From Devosia oryzisoli (GTDB taxonomy: Bacteria > Pseudomonadota > Alphaproteobacteria > Rhizobiales > Devosiaceae): a stretch of 64,000 bases of DNA. The notes beneath the pieces are model-generated. The model saw only the letters and a list, made by a program, of their open reading frames with translations. It was not told the origin of the DNA and made no database searches. Below are positions 24,863-33,508 of the stretch, piece after piece (position 1 is the stretch's first letter; each line of letters opens with the position of its first letter). Location: positions 1 to 64,000 of the forward strand of contig NZ_JACYFU010000003.1 in NCBI RefSeq assembly GCF_014837245.1. Reading direction: 5' to 3'. A program made the position numbers and the translations under genes.

Positions 24863-25269
24863 GCAATGGTCTTTCTCGGTGGCTGCGTGAAACGCGCCGC
24901 CGGCGTTGTCACCGCAACCATGTGGCCGTTCGGATCGCGTGCCGTGGCGCGAGACCCCGCGTCTCCCGCAATAGGCTCTTCGGTGATTTCGATGCTGAAA
25001 CTGCGCACTGCACCCACGGCCGCGGCGACGTCCTCGACTACCACTTCCAGAAACGCTCCCTGCGGATCACCACGGGCCGCCCTGGGCACGAACTGACTGA
25101 CCCAGTCCACGAGGCACAGCCGCTGCCTCTCTTCGCCGTCAAGCGCGAGGAGCACGAACCACGGACCTCTCTCCGCGAGCCGATAATCAGCAAGCGCCGC
25201 GTAGAACTGCTGTCCTATCTCAAGATCGCGGCAAAGCAGGTAGGTCGCCACATTGCTTGCAGTTGCCAT
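24859..25269 (-). CDS. VOC-superfamily (glyoxalase-like) protein
   Basis: The start at 25269 has GAGGTGAG upstream. The 136-residue product has the VOC beta-alpha-beta-beta-beta plan: the opening ATYLLCRDLEIGQQFYAAL, a middle strand WFVLLALDGEERQRLCLVDWV, then ARGDPQGAFLEVVVEDV, and the closing DPNGHMVAVTTP. Metal ligands expected in glyoxalase I are not all obvious, so a binding or dioxygenase-like role is as likely as enzyme action. It is followed by the small membrane protein in overlap. Confidence 0.7.
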   Translation of the reverse strand: MATASNVATYLLCRDLEIGQQFYAALADYRLAERGPWFVLLALDGEERQRLCLVDWVSQFVPRAARGDPQGAFLEVVVEDVAAAVGAVRSFSIEITEEPIAGDAGSRATARDPNGHMVAVTTPAARFTQPPRKTIA

Positions 25270-25279
25270 ATCGCTCACC

Positions 25280-25786
25280 TCACTTCTTGGCCGCTTCTTC
25301 ACTGGCGCTTAATGCCGCGAATTTTTGCGTCAGGGGAACGATCTGGACTTCAACCCACTCGGCCATGGCAACTTCTTCATCGAGCGAGCGCCCGAGGAGA
25401 TCGGCAGCCTGGTTTACCCCCGCCAGCTCGGCAAGCGTTCGGAGCGAGGTGTAGGCGGCGATTTCGTAATTTTCGAAAGCGTAGTTTGCAAAGCTGTTCT
25501 TGACGATCTCGTCCGGCGCCACGGTATGGCCCAGAGCCGCCATCGTTCCGCCCAGGCTCAGCATGGTGTCCTTGAGGGTCGAACGATCGGAACCCGCCAG
25601 TTCGAGTAACTCGTCGAGGCGTTGAATCTGCCCCTAAGTCTCACGAATATGCTGGTTCAGGCGGTCTGCCACTTCCGGGTAGTGCTCGATGCGGTTTACC
25701 TGTGGCCGCATGATGGAGAGGGCCTGATTTTCCATCGCATGAGCCTTCTTGAGGCCGGTGACGTAGAGATCGAAGGGGGAAGTCAT
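25280..25786 (-). pseudogene. DUF892 (YciE/YciF-like) protein with internal stop
   Basis: The start at 25786 (GGAG upstream) opens TSPFDLYVTGLKKAHAMENQALSIM and continues to HIRET, then TAG at 25634-25636. The same frame then goes on GQIQRLDELLELAG, then NSFANYAFENYEIAAYTSL, then EEVAMAEWVE to a final stop at 25280. All of this is the normal ferritin-like four-helix bundle of DUF892, and the TAG stands where a glutamate codon (GAG) is expected. One base change therefore kills an otherwise intact gene. Members are stress proteins with di-iron type sites. Confidence 0.75.
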
Positions 25787-26008
25787 GGCATCTCCTGTGC
25801 TATAAGGAGACAAGCCAACCCAGCAGGCGAGGCTGCACTTGCTAACTGCGGTTAACAATAACGGCCGGAGCAGTTTCTCCGCCTTCGGGACACTGTCTGA
25901 GCAGGCACTGCTGATCTGTCGAAGACCCGCGTATACATCCAGGTGAAGCCCCGCAACTCCAGCCGCCCTCGCGCGCTCCCATCAGTCAGATGCCGAAAGG
26001 AAAAGCCG

Positions 26009-26266
26009 ATGGAAAAGCAGCGCGAAGTGCAATTCATGAGCAGCGAGTTCGGGATCCCGCCATATCGGGCAGCGGCGCTGGTCGCCTCCAGTGAGGCGGA
26101 AGCCGCCGCGCTGGCGACGTACGAGCTGGCGCGGCAGCGCAACGAGAGCGCCTATGGGGACGTGCCCTTGCCTGAATCGCCCGAAGACCATGCGGTGCCG
26201 GAGAACGGGGGGCTGCAGAAGACGGTCATCGGACGCGGGGAGCGCTTTGGCCAGTGTCGCACATAG
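26009..26266 (+). CDS. Hypothetical protein, 85 aa
   Basis: An AGGAAAAGCC ribosome binding site precedes the ATG at 26009. The product is helical, alanine- and glutamate-rich (RAAALVASSEAEAAALATYELARQRNES), with a Pro-rich tail. No family was recognised. It converges with the Gfo/Idh gene, with one base between their stop codons. Confidence 0.5.
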   Translation: MEKQREVQFMSSEFGIPPYRAAALVASSEAEAAALATYELARQRNESAYGDVPLPESPEDHAVPENGGLQKTVIGRGERFGQCRT

Positions 26267-26267
26267 A

Positions 26268-27311
26268 TCAAGCCCGAATGCCAGCCGCTCCATAAATCCG
26301 GTCGAGCACTTCAGCCACCGCTGTCAGCTCCCCCGCTGCCGGGTCGAACCGTGCCGAGCGCTCGAGGCGGGCGAGCCAATCGAGCGCCGCACGTCCACCC
26401 CACGCATCCGGCGGGCTGACAAGCGTCGTGGCAGCCGTGCCATGGAGTTCGCGGGCCTCGAAGTCATAAAACGACCCGCCGACATTGCGCATCTCCAAGC
26501 CGCCGTGTGTGCCGTAGAATGACGCGCCGATTTCTGCCTCCTGACCGGCATGCAGGTTCCACGAGCACGTGAGGCGCACGATCGCACCATTGGCCAGCTT
26601 GATTGTCGCCGCCGCGTAGTCTTCCACCTGCTCGGGGCCGACCAGCGCCATTCCGCCGGCTAAGAGCTGACTGTCGACCGACACAACCTCCGGAAAACCA
26701 AGCGTCCAAAGGGCAAGATCGACAAGATGCACACCAAGGTCGATCACGCAGCCTCCACCCGACAGGGCGCGGTCGTAAAACCAGCTCTTGTCCGGCCCAT
26801 AGGCGTTGTGGAACACCAGATCGACGGCAAAGACGTTCCCCACCCTGCCCTCCTGGAGCGCCGAGCGAACCGCGGCCATGGCGGCAGTATGCCGGTAGGA
26901 AAGGTCCACGCCCAGGAGCCGATCAGCCCGGCGGGCCGCCCATACGACCGCCGAAGCCTCGCGGGCATTGCGCCCCAATGGCTTCTGGCAGAACACCGCC
27001 AGCCCACGCTCCAACGCGGCCATGGACTGCTCCGCATGGGCAGCGCTGGGGGTCGCGATCACCACGCCGTCCAGGTCCGGCACGTCGAGCAGGTCCTCGA
27101 AGCTCTCCAACATGATGGCATCTGGCGCCAGTTCGGCAGCCGCCGCGGCATTCTCAGCGCCCGGTTCGGCGATGGCGGCGGCCGTACAGCCGCCGCTTCC
27201 CAGCAGAGCCTCCATCCGGTTGCGACCGATCCAGCCAACGCCGGCAAAACCGATCCTGGGCTTGTGCAAGACAGGAGCATCAAGGGGTTGCATATCCATC
27301 AAAGCCATCAA
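26268..27311 (-). CDS. Gfo/Idh/MocA-family oxidoreductase
   Basis: A 347-residue NAD(P)-dependent oxidoreductase. The Rossmann fold starts GFAGVGWIGRNRM (residues 21-33). The usual EKP motif is QKP (Q109-K110-P111, in FCQKPLGR), so the lysine that contacts the nicotinamide and substrate is kept. The C-terminal sheet shows the GGGCVIDLGVHLVDLALWTLG segment typical of the family. Substrates are usually sugars, sugar acids or cyclitols. It starts inside the stop region of the alcohol dehydrogenase gene and so ends the four-gene minus arm of the glycan cluster. Confidence 0.85.
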   Translation of the reverse strand: MMALMDMQPLDAPVLHKPRIGFAGVGWIGRNRMEALLGSGGCTAAAIAEPGAENAAAAAELAPDAIMLESFEDLLDVPDLDGVVIATPSAAHAEQSMAALERGLAVFCQKPLGRNAREASAVVWAARRADRLLGVDLSYRHTAAMAAVRSALQEGRVGNVFAVDLVFHNAYGPDKSWFYDRALSGGGCVIDLGVHLVDLALWTLGFPEVVSVDSQLLAGGMALVGPEQVEDYAAATIKLANGAIVRLTCSWNLHAGQEAEIGASFYGTHGGLEMRNVGGSFYDFEARELHGTAATTLVSPPDAWGGRAALDWLARLERSARFDPAAGELTAVAEVLDRIYGAAGIRA

Positions 27312-28294
27312 TAGAGCACCACAGCTTTCATGAATCCGTCAGGACGGTCCCGCGTCATGTCCAGGGCGTGGTCCAATTGCTCTAATCCAAATGAGTGGGT
27401 GAGGAGAGGCCAGGGCCTGAGCCGTCCCTCATTGATCGCCTCGACAGCGGCTTTCACCCCCTCGAGGTACACCTCGGGCCGCCGCTCATGGGCGTTTATG
27501 ACGTCAATGCCCCGCCAATTCCAGAGTTGCATATTCACTTGGCGCGGGCCGTCCTGATGATATCCTGCAATGATCAGCCTGCCGCCTTCGGCCGTCAGTT
27601 CCGCCGAGAGGTCGAGCGGCCATTGCTTGCCCGTGCATTCGATGACGCGGTCGCAGAAGGTGCCGCCGGTCAGCTCCTTCACCATTTCGATGATCTGCCA
27701 GTGGTCGTCCATCGGGATCCTCTGCGCGGCTCCCATCTGGCGGGCAATTTCAAGCGCCCACTCACGGCGTGAAAGAGCGATGACGCGGGCTCCTGCCGCC
27801 GTCGCAAGCTGCGTCAGCAGTGCGCCAAGGAAACCGATGCCTACGATGGCCACCGTCTGGCCGGCGCGAATTTCGCTGCGCCGGAAGATGTTCATGGCAC
27901 AGCCCAGCGGTTCGCCAGGGAATGGCCGGTCCGCAAATTCCGGCGGCAGGAGGACCAACTGGTCCTCTTCCGCCAGGTCATGGGTTGCATAGCTGTGATA
28001 GGAGAGGCTTGCCACCCGGTCGCCTTCGTTGACCTTGGCGACCCCCGGCCCGATAGCCTCGACAATTCCCCAGCCCTCATGGCCGAGCCCACCGGGCTCG
28101 GTCGGGAACTGCATCCACTCAGGACCCGCCCAGGGCGTGAGGTTGGAGGCGCAGACACCGCAACCCTCGAGCCGCAGCCGAACCTGCCCCGGCCCAGGCC
28201 GCGGCAGGGGCAGTGTCTGGATCTCAACGGTCCCGGGACCAGTGACGACGGCCGCCTGCATGGTCCCGGTTTCGATCATGTTCAAACTGTCCAT
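27308..28294 (-). CDS. Zinc-type alcohol/sugar dehydrogenase (MDR family)
   Basis: The ATG at 28294 is used because the stop of the preceding gene lies at 28305. The 328-residue product starts MDSLNMIETGTMQAAV and has the MDR layout: catalytic zinc cysteine in GCGVCASNL, the glycine-rich LGHEGWGIVEAIG segment and cofactor-binding VAIVGIGFLGALLTQLA with a following SRRE that suggests NAD. The structural zinc tetrad is not evident. It may oxidise the C-OH of a sugar, followed by reduction by the neighbouring Gfo/Idh enzyme, as in inversion by oxidation and reduction. Confidence 0.85.
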   Translation of the reverse strand: MDSLNMIETGTMQAAVVTGPGTVEIQTLPLPRPGPGQVRLRLEGCGVCASNLTPWAGPEWMQFPTEPGGLGHEGWGIVEAIGPGVAKVNEGDRVASLSYHSYATHDLAEEDQLVLLPPEFADRPFPGEPLGCAMNIFRRSEIRAGQTVAIVGIGFLGALLTQLATAAGARVIALSRREWALEIARQMGAAQRIPMDDHWQIIEMVKELTGGTFCDRVIECTGKQWPLDLSAELTAEGGRLIIAGYHQDGPRQVNMQLWNWRGIDVINAHERRPEVYLEGVKAAVEAINEGRLRPWPLLTHSFGLEQLDHALDMTRDRPDGFMKAVVLY

Positions 28295-28304
28295 GACAAT
28301 GGCC

Positions 28305-28565
28305 TTACCGGTCGACGAACTTGTTGAACCGGCTTGTTCCGCCATCACTGGTTTTGTCCTGGTAGAGGAAGTTAAGCTTGTTCTCGTCGAAGACCCTGAA
28401 GAACTCGTCCCAGTCCACCGGTTCGAGGTTCTCCTCGGGCTCCCCGAAGTCGATACGCAGGATGCCGCCCTTGCCGCCGGTCCGAATGATCGCGGGGTGG
28501 CCGTCACGCTCTTCGGCCCATTTCCGGATGGTGTCGTGATCCGTGGTCTGTTCGGATGAACTCAT
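28305..28565 (-). CDS. Small conserved protein (branching-enzyme-like misnomer)
   Basis: The ATG at 28565 follows AGGAC and gives 86 residues: TIRKWAEERDGHPAIIRTGG, then ILRIDFGEPEENLEPVDWDEFFRVFDENKLNFLYQDK. This belongs to a family of small conserved proteins that databases often label 1,4-alpha-glucan branching enzyme without evidence. A DNA- or protein-binding helix-turn-strand fold is likely. It sits between ugd and the dehydrogenase, 13 bases from each, so it is part of the cluster. Confidence 0.65.
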   Translation of the reverse strand: MSSSEQTTDHDTIRKWAEERDGHPAIIRTGGKGGILRIDFGEPEENLEPVDWDEFFRVFDENKLNFLYQDKTSDGGTSRFNKFVDR

Positions 28566-28578
28566 GGAAGTGTCCTTT

Positions 28579-29940
28579 CTAGAGAGGTGACGCTGCCAGG
28601 TCGGCCATGGCGGCGCGTCCACCGGAGCGCGGACGGCGCACTGGCCCCTGGGGTCGCTGGCCGACGCTGTGAAGGGTAAAGCCTTCGGCAAGCGCTGCGT
28701 TGCGATCGACAATGTTTCTCAGATCGAAAATGAGGCGGCCGCTCATCATTCGGGCGAGGCGCTCGAAGTCCAGCGCGGCGAATTCCGGCCATTCTGTCGC
28801 CACGACGACAGCGTCGGCCCCGGCGGCAGCTTCATAGGGAGAGCTGGACCACTTCGCACCCGTCACCAGCCGCTCGCCGACCTCACGCGCCTTGGGGTCA
28901 TGAATATGGACCGTATGACCGTCTTCCAGAAGTGCGTCGACGATAGCCAGCGCCGGAGACTCGCGAAGATCATCGGTCCCTGCCTTGAAGGCAGCACCCA
29001 ACACCGTCACCCGGCTACCTGCTCCTAGGACAGCACTGAGGCGTCTACCGATTGCGACCTGCCGCTCGAGATTGCGCTCGACGAGGGCTTCGACCAGCGG
29101 CTGCGGCGCGCCATAGCGCCGGCCGGTGGCCGCGAGCGAGCGCGTGTCCTTGGGGAAACAGGAGCCACCAAAACCTGGGCCCGGCCGGAGGAAGGCTTCG
29201 CCGATCCGGCTATCAAGGCCAATGCCTTTCGAGACTGCCGCACAATCGCCCCCTGTGGCCTCACAGAGATCGGCAATATCGTTGATGAAGCCGATCTTGA
29301 GCGCAAGGAAGGCATTGGCAGCGTACTTGATGAGTTCGGCATTGGCTGTGCTGGTAACAAGCAGCGTCGTCAGGTCCGCAAGTGGGGCATAGAGACGTCG
29401 AAGCCGATCCTCTGCAACCCCATCATCGGCGCCGATCACGACGCGGTCGGGGGCCATAAAGTCCTCCAGCGCCGAACCCTCGCGTAAAAATTCCGGGTTT
29501 GAAGCCACACTTACGGCCCGGCCTCCGCGGGCGGCGACGGCACGCTTACGCACCAGCTGCGCCGCACCGGTCGGAACAGTGGATTTCACCACCAAGACCG
29601 CGTCACTTCGCATATGCGGTGCCACGGCATCGACCGCCCCCAATATGAACTGCAGATCCGTATCTCCGTCCGGCAGCGGTGGCGTGCCAACAGCCAGAAA
29701 AACCAGGTCGGCATCAGCCACGGCGGTTTCGGCGCTGCTTGAAAAAGTCAGCCTGCCGGCATCGACGTTCGCCTTGATCAGGTCGGACAGCCCTGGCTCG
29801 TAGATCGGTATGTTTCCGGCGCGAAGACTGTCGACCCGCGCTTGATTGATGTCCACGCAGCAGACAGAGTTGCCGAAGCGGGACAGGCAGGCGCCAGTCG
29901 TCAGCCCCACATAACCCGCACCGATCATCGCGATCTTCAT
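28579..29940 (-). CDS. ugd: UDP-glucose 6-dehydrogenase
   Basis: A 453-residue protein, the usual size, with all family hallmarks: GAGYVGLTTGACLS (residues 7-20), the NPEFLREGSALEDF segment (148-161), the KYAANAFLALKIGFIN helix (205-220) and the catalytic cysteine in GFGGSCFPKDT (Cys261). It converts UDP-glucose to UDP-glucuronate with two NAD+. The product feeds the UDP-xylose synthase at 37994-39019. The last 30 residues are an unusual Arg/Pro/Gly-rich tail. It is the promoter-proximal gene of the minus arm, reading away from the epimerase gene. Confidence 0.9.
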   Translation of the reverse strand: MKIAMIGAGYVGLTTGACLSRFGNSVCCVDINQARVDSLRAGNIPIYEPGLSDLIKANVDAGRLTFSSSAETAVADADLVFLAVGTPPLPDGDTDLQFILGAVDAVAPHMRSDAVLVVKSTVPTGAAQLVRKRAVAARGGRAVSVASNPEFLREGSALEDFMAPDRVVIGADDGVAEDRLRRLYAPLADLTTLLVTSTANAELIKYAANAFLALKIGFINDIADLCEATGGDCAAVSKGIGLDSRIGEAFLRPGPGFGGSCFPKDTRSLAATGRRYGAPQPLVEALVERNLERQVAIGRRLSAVLGAGSRVTVLGAAFKAGTDDLRESPALAIVDALLEDGHTVHIHDPKAREVGERLVTGAKWSSSPYEAAAGADAVVVATEWPEFAALDFERLARMMSGRLIFDLRNIVDRNAALAEGFTLHSVGQRPQGPVRRPRSGGRAAMADLAASPL

Positions 29941-30366
29941 ACTCGAACCTCGTTGACTGCCGGCGCGGCAGATGCGCCCCGGCCGTCAACGATGCCTTGC
30001 GCGACCGGTTCCTGAAGAAGTCATTGATGATGATGAAGATGAAGATGCTTCAGTCGGCCGCATCTTCCGCAATTCCGTTGATTACCCTTCCAATTTTTTC
30101 GGATATGGAACTGTGACTCCTGAACAATTCGCGCGAAATCTAACTTGGGATAGCAATCCAGGATGGAGTGACCTGAATTTCTGGCGCCGATGCAGGGTTC
30201 AGTTTCCCACCTGCTGCAGCTTCTTCTTCCCTTCTGCCGTGGGCTTATACCCGTCTCGGAGCATCAGAAACGGCCAGTCGCGGCCCGGTCTCCCAACCTG
30301 CGGCCTAGGAACTGATCGGCCGATGGCTTCTTCCCCTGTCGTGGTCAAACCGAACGCGAGGGTAAG
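29941..30366. promoter_or_regulatory. Divergent control region of the glycan cluster
   Basis: This 426-bp gap separates the minus-strand ugd operon from the plus-strand biosynthetic operon. It must hold both promoters. The middle part (about 30025-30180) is notably A/T-richer than the flanks. No palindromic operator was found by eye and no supported gene lies in it. Confidence 0.5.
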
Positions 30367-31473
30367 GTGTCCAAGGTACTCATCACCGGTGGTTGCGGAT
30401 TTATCGGCCGTCATGTCACGCAGGAGCTTCTTTCCCAAGGCTACTCCGTCCGCATCCTCGATGCATTGATCGAACAGGTCCACGGTGACACAGCCCCGGC
30501 TATTCCGGATGGCGTCGACTTCATCCGGGGTGAAATGTGCGACGCCGCGGCGGTGCGCGAGGCCCTCGATGGCGTGGAGCAGGTGATCCACCTTGCGGCC
30601 GAAGTCGGCGTCGGCCAGTCTCAATACGAAATTGCCCGATATGTCGGCGCCAATGACCTCGGCACGGCTGTGTTGCTCGAGAACATGATCGGGCGCGAGA
30701 TCAAGAAGGTCGTCGTCGCCTCATCAATGAGCGTCTACGGCGAAGGTGCCTACGATACAGCCGGCGGGGAACGCGTCCTGAACGCGCGCCGCCGTGCCGC
30801 CGACATCCGCTCGGGCGGTTGGAACCCGCGGACGGCAGACGGCAAATCCCTTCACCCTGTTCCGACAGACGAGCAGAAGCCCGTCGATCTGGCCTCCATC
30901 TATGCGCTGACCAAATATGCTCAGGAACGCCAGGCACTGATTTTCGGCGAGGCCTACAACGTACCCGCTGTGGCGCTGCGGCTCTTCAATGTCTTCGGCG
31001 CCGGCCAGGCCCTCTCCAACCCCTACACCGGTGTTCTTGCCAATTTCGCTTCAAGGCTCGCGAGTGGGAATGCTCCAACCGTCTTCGAGGACGGGGAGCA
31101 GCGCCGCGACTTTATCCATGTGCGCGATGTCGCGCGGGCCTTCCGCCTTGCGCTGGAAAAAGCCGACGCAGCCGGCCAGGTAATCAATGTCGGCAGTGGC
31201 CGATCCTACTCCATCTCGGAGGTAGTCCGCATGTTGGCTCAGGCCATGGGCAGGCCTCAGATCGCGCCGGAAATCCTCGGCAAGGCCCGCTCCGGCGATA
31301 TCCGAAACTGCTTCGCCGACATCTCCAAAGCCCGCGACCTGCTGGGCTTCGAGCCCAGGGAGCCTCTGGAAGACAGCCTTGGGGAACTGGCGGATTGGGT
31401 CAGCGGTGAAGTCATCATCGACCGCGGCGCGGAAATGCGGCAGGGACTCGAGCAGCGGGGCCTCGTTTCATGA
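30367..31473 (+). CDS. NAD-dependent nucleotide-sugar epimerase/dehydratase
   Basis: A GTG start at 30367 with GAGGGTAAG upstream. The 368-residue extended short-chain dehydrogenase has TGGCGFIGRHV (residues 7-17), SSMSVYGEGAY (near 118) and a catalytic Y-x-x-x-K in YALTKYAQE. The insert of about 40 residues between these motifs (NARRRAADIRSGGWNPRTADG) is larger than in UDP-glucose 4-epimerase. The substrate may be UDP-glucuronate, UDP-xylose or a GDP- or CDP-sugar. The stop overlaps the next start, placing it first in the eight-gene plus-strand operon. Confidence 0.85.
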   Translation: MSKVLITGGCGFIGRHVTQELLSQGYSVRILDALIEQVHGDTAPAIPDGVDFIRGEMCDAAAVREALDGVEQVIHLAAEVGVGQSQYEIARYVGANDLGTAVLLENMIGREIKKVVVASSMSVYGEGAYDTAGGERVLNARRRAADIRSGGWNPRTADGKSLHPVPTDEQKPVDLASIYALTKYAQERQALIFGEAYNVPAVALRLFNVFGAGQALSNPYTGVLANFASRLASGNAPTVFEDGEQRRDFIHVRDVARAFRLALEKADAAGQVINVGSGRSYSISEVVRMLAQAMGRPQIAPEILGKARSGDIRNCFADISKARDLLGFEPREPLEDSLGELADWVSGEVIIDRGAEMRQGLEQRGLVS

Positions 31474-33506
31474 GTGCTCCTCCGCGCCAAAAGCCGTTCG
31501 GATTTGTCGAATGGTTCCGCCCCGGTGACTACGAACGGGTGGAAGAGGCGCTTGCTGGGTTGAAGTCCTCCGGCGCAAGATACCTGCGCACCCACGTCTC
31601 CTGGGCAGAATATCTCGCGCCCGGTGGCGAGGCCTGGTTCGACTGGCTCCTGCCGCGCGTGGGCTCTCAGGTGGAACTGCTCCCCTGCCTCCACTACACG
31701 CCGCCCTCCCTTTCCCGCACCGGCAAGTCGTCCGGCGCGCCGCGGAACCTCAAGGCATATGCCGATTTCGTCGACTATATCCTCACCCGGCATGGGACCC
31801 ATTTCGCCCATATCGAACTCTGGAACGAACCCAACAACCTGCTCGACTGGGATTGGCGGGAAGATCAGGACTACGCGCTGTTTTCCGAGATGGTTGGGGG
31901 CGCGGCATACTGGGCCAAGCGCCGCGGTTGGAAACCGGTTCTCGGCGGTCCCTGCCCCGTCGACCCCTATTGGCTCAATCTCATGGGTGAGCGAGGGGTT
32001 TTAGGCGTCGTCGATGCGGTCGGCCTGCACGGCTTCCCCGGCACATGGGACAGCGAAGAGGGTAGTTGGGCCGGGTGGGACCTCCATCTGCGCGAGATGC
32101 GCGACATCCTCGACCGCTACAATCCCGAAGCGGAATTCTGGATCACCGAAACCGGCTACTCGACCTGGCGCAACGACGAACTCGAGCAGGTCCGGCGTTT
32201 CGCCACGGCGCTCGAGGTCTCAGCCGACCGCCTCTATTGGTACGCCTGGCGTGATTTGCCTGCAGATGTCCCAGTGCAGGAGGGTCTCTGGTTCGACCCT
32301 CGCCACTACCACCTGGGCATCAATGACGCTGCCGGGCGGCCAAAGCTCCTCGCGCGCCTGCTCGCCGAAGGTGGAACGGCGCGCGTCTCCGAAGTTGCCA
32401 AGGGAGCACGAACACAAATGGATTACTCTTCTCCCGCCGTCACCGGCCGCGCCAAGCCGATTGCCGTCACCGGCGGCTGCGGCTTTATCGGCTCGAACCT
32501 CGCCCATTCCCTTCTTGCGGATGGGCACGATGTCATCGTCATCGACAATCTGAGCCGTCCTGGGGTGGACCAGAACCTGGCCTGGTTAACGGATAACCAC
32601 GGCGATCGTGTACATCCCGTATTAACCGATGTGCGCGATCTGCCAAGCATGGAACCGGCACTCGCCGATGCCGGCGCTGTCTTCCATTTCGCGGCGCAGA
32701 CGGCGGTCACGACCAGCCTCGTGCACCCCTTCGACGACTTCGACATCAATGCGCGCGGCACGCTCAATGTGCTCGAGGCGGTTCGCCGCGCCGGCGGCAC
32801 CGCGCCGGTCATTTTTGCCAGCACCAACAAGGTCTATGGCGGCCTGGACGACATGGGCATGTCCGAGCGGGAGGACCGCTACGTCCCCCTCGATCAGATC
32901 GCCGGTGCTCGTGGCGTCAGCGAAGATCGCAAGCTCGATTTCTGCACGCCCTATGGATGTTCCAAAGGCGTCGCCGATCAGTATGTCCTGGACTATGCCA
33001 AGTCGTTCGGCCTCAAGAGCGCCGTCCTGCGCATGAGCTGCATCTACGGCCCTCGCCAGTTCGGAACCGAAGATCAGGGCTGGGTCGCCCACTTCCTGAT
33101 CCGCGCCTTGGAAGACAAGCCGATCACCATCTATGGCGACGGCAAGCAGGTGCGCGACATCCTTCACGTTCGCGACGCCGTCGCCGCCTATCGCGGTGTT
33201 CTCGACAACATCGAGCGCTGTTCCGGGCGCGCTTTCAATCTGGGCGGCGGCCCAGCTAACGCCGTCAGCCTCCTGCAGGTGCTGGGTGAAATTCAGCGCA
33301 TGATCGGGGATAAGGTCGAGATCAGCACCGACGACTGGCGCGCCGGCGACCAACTCTATTTCGTTGCCGATACCAAGCGGCTTGAAGACGAAATCGGCTG
33401 GCATCGGATCATGGGTTGGAAGGATGGCCTGCGCGACCTTGCGACCTGGCTCGCCGACAACCGGGACATGCGCCGCCCCATTTCCCGCGTGCGGACCACT
33501 GCCTGA
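31470..33506 (+). CDS. Glycosidase-epimerase fusion protein
   Basis: A 678-residue bipartite protein. Residues 1-305 form a clan-A-like glycoside hydrolase barrel: the acid/base in LWNEPNN (Glu120) and the nucleophile in WITETGY (Glu227), with neighbouring sequence like beta-xylosidases of GH39/GH5 type. Residues 330-678 are a nucleotide-sugar epimerase: TGGCGFIGSN (334-343), STNKVYGG (451-458) and TPYGCSKG with Y495 and K499, resembling CDP-paratose 2-epimerases. No signal peptide is present, so both act in the cytoplasm. An internal ATG at 32418 (residue 317), with GGGAG 11 bases before it, could yield the epimerase alone. Confidence 0.85.
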   Translation: MSAPPRQKPFGFVEWFRPGDYERVEEALAGLKSSGARYLRTHVSWAEYLAPGGEAWFDWLLPRVGSQVELLPCLHYTPPSLSRTGKSSGAPRNLKAYADFVDYILTRHGTHFAHIELWNEPNNLLDWDWREDQDYALFSEMVGGAAYWAKRRGWKPVLGGPCPVDPYWLNLMGERGVLGVVDAVGLHGFPGTWDSEEGSWAGWDLHLREMRDILDRYNPEAEFWITETGYSTWRNDELEQVRRFATALEVSADRLYWYAWRDLPADVPVQEGLWFDPRHYHLGINDAAGRPKLLARLLAEGGTARVSEVAKGARTQMDYSSPAVTGRAKPIAVTGGCGFIGSNLAHSLLADGHDVIVIDNLSRPGVDQNLAWLTDNHGDRVHPVLTDVRDLPSMEPALADAGAVFHFAAQTAVTTSLVHPFDDFDINARGTLNVLEAVRRAGGTAPVIFASTNKVYGGLDDMGMSEREDRYVPLDQIAGARGVSEDRKLDFCTPYGCSKGVADQYVLDYAKSFGLKSAVLRMSCIYGPRQFGTEDQGWVAHFLIRALEDKPITIYGDGKQVRDILHVRDAVAAYRGVLDNIERCSGRAFNLGGGPANAVSLLQVLGEIQRMIGDKVEISTDDWRAGDQLYFVADTKRLEDEIGWHRIMGWKDGLRDLATWLADNRDMRRPISRVRTTA

Positions 33507-33508
33507 CG

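Noticed and set aside
29941-30366. EcfG-type promoter at the GGAAC in the divergent region
   Set aside because: The GGAAC is followed by TTCG rather than CGTT at the expected distance.
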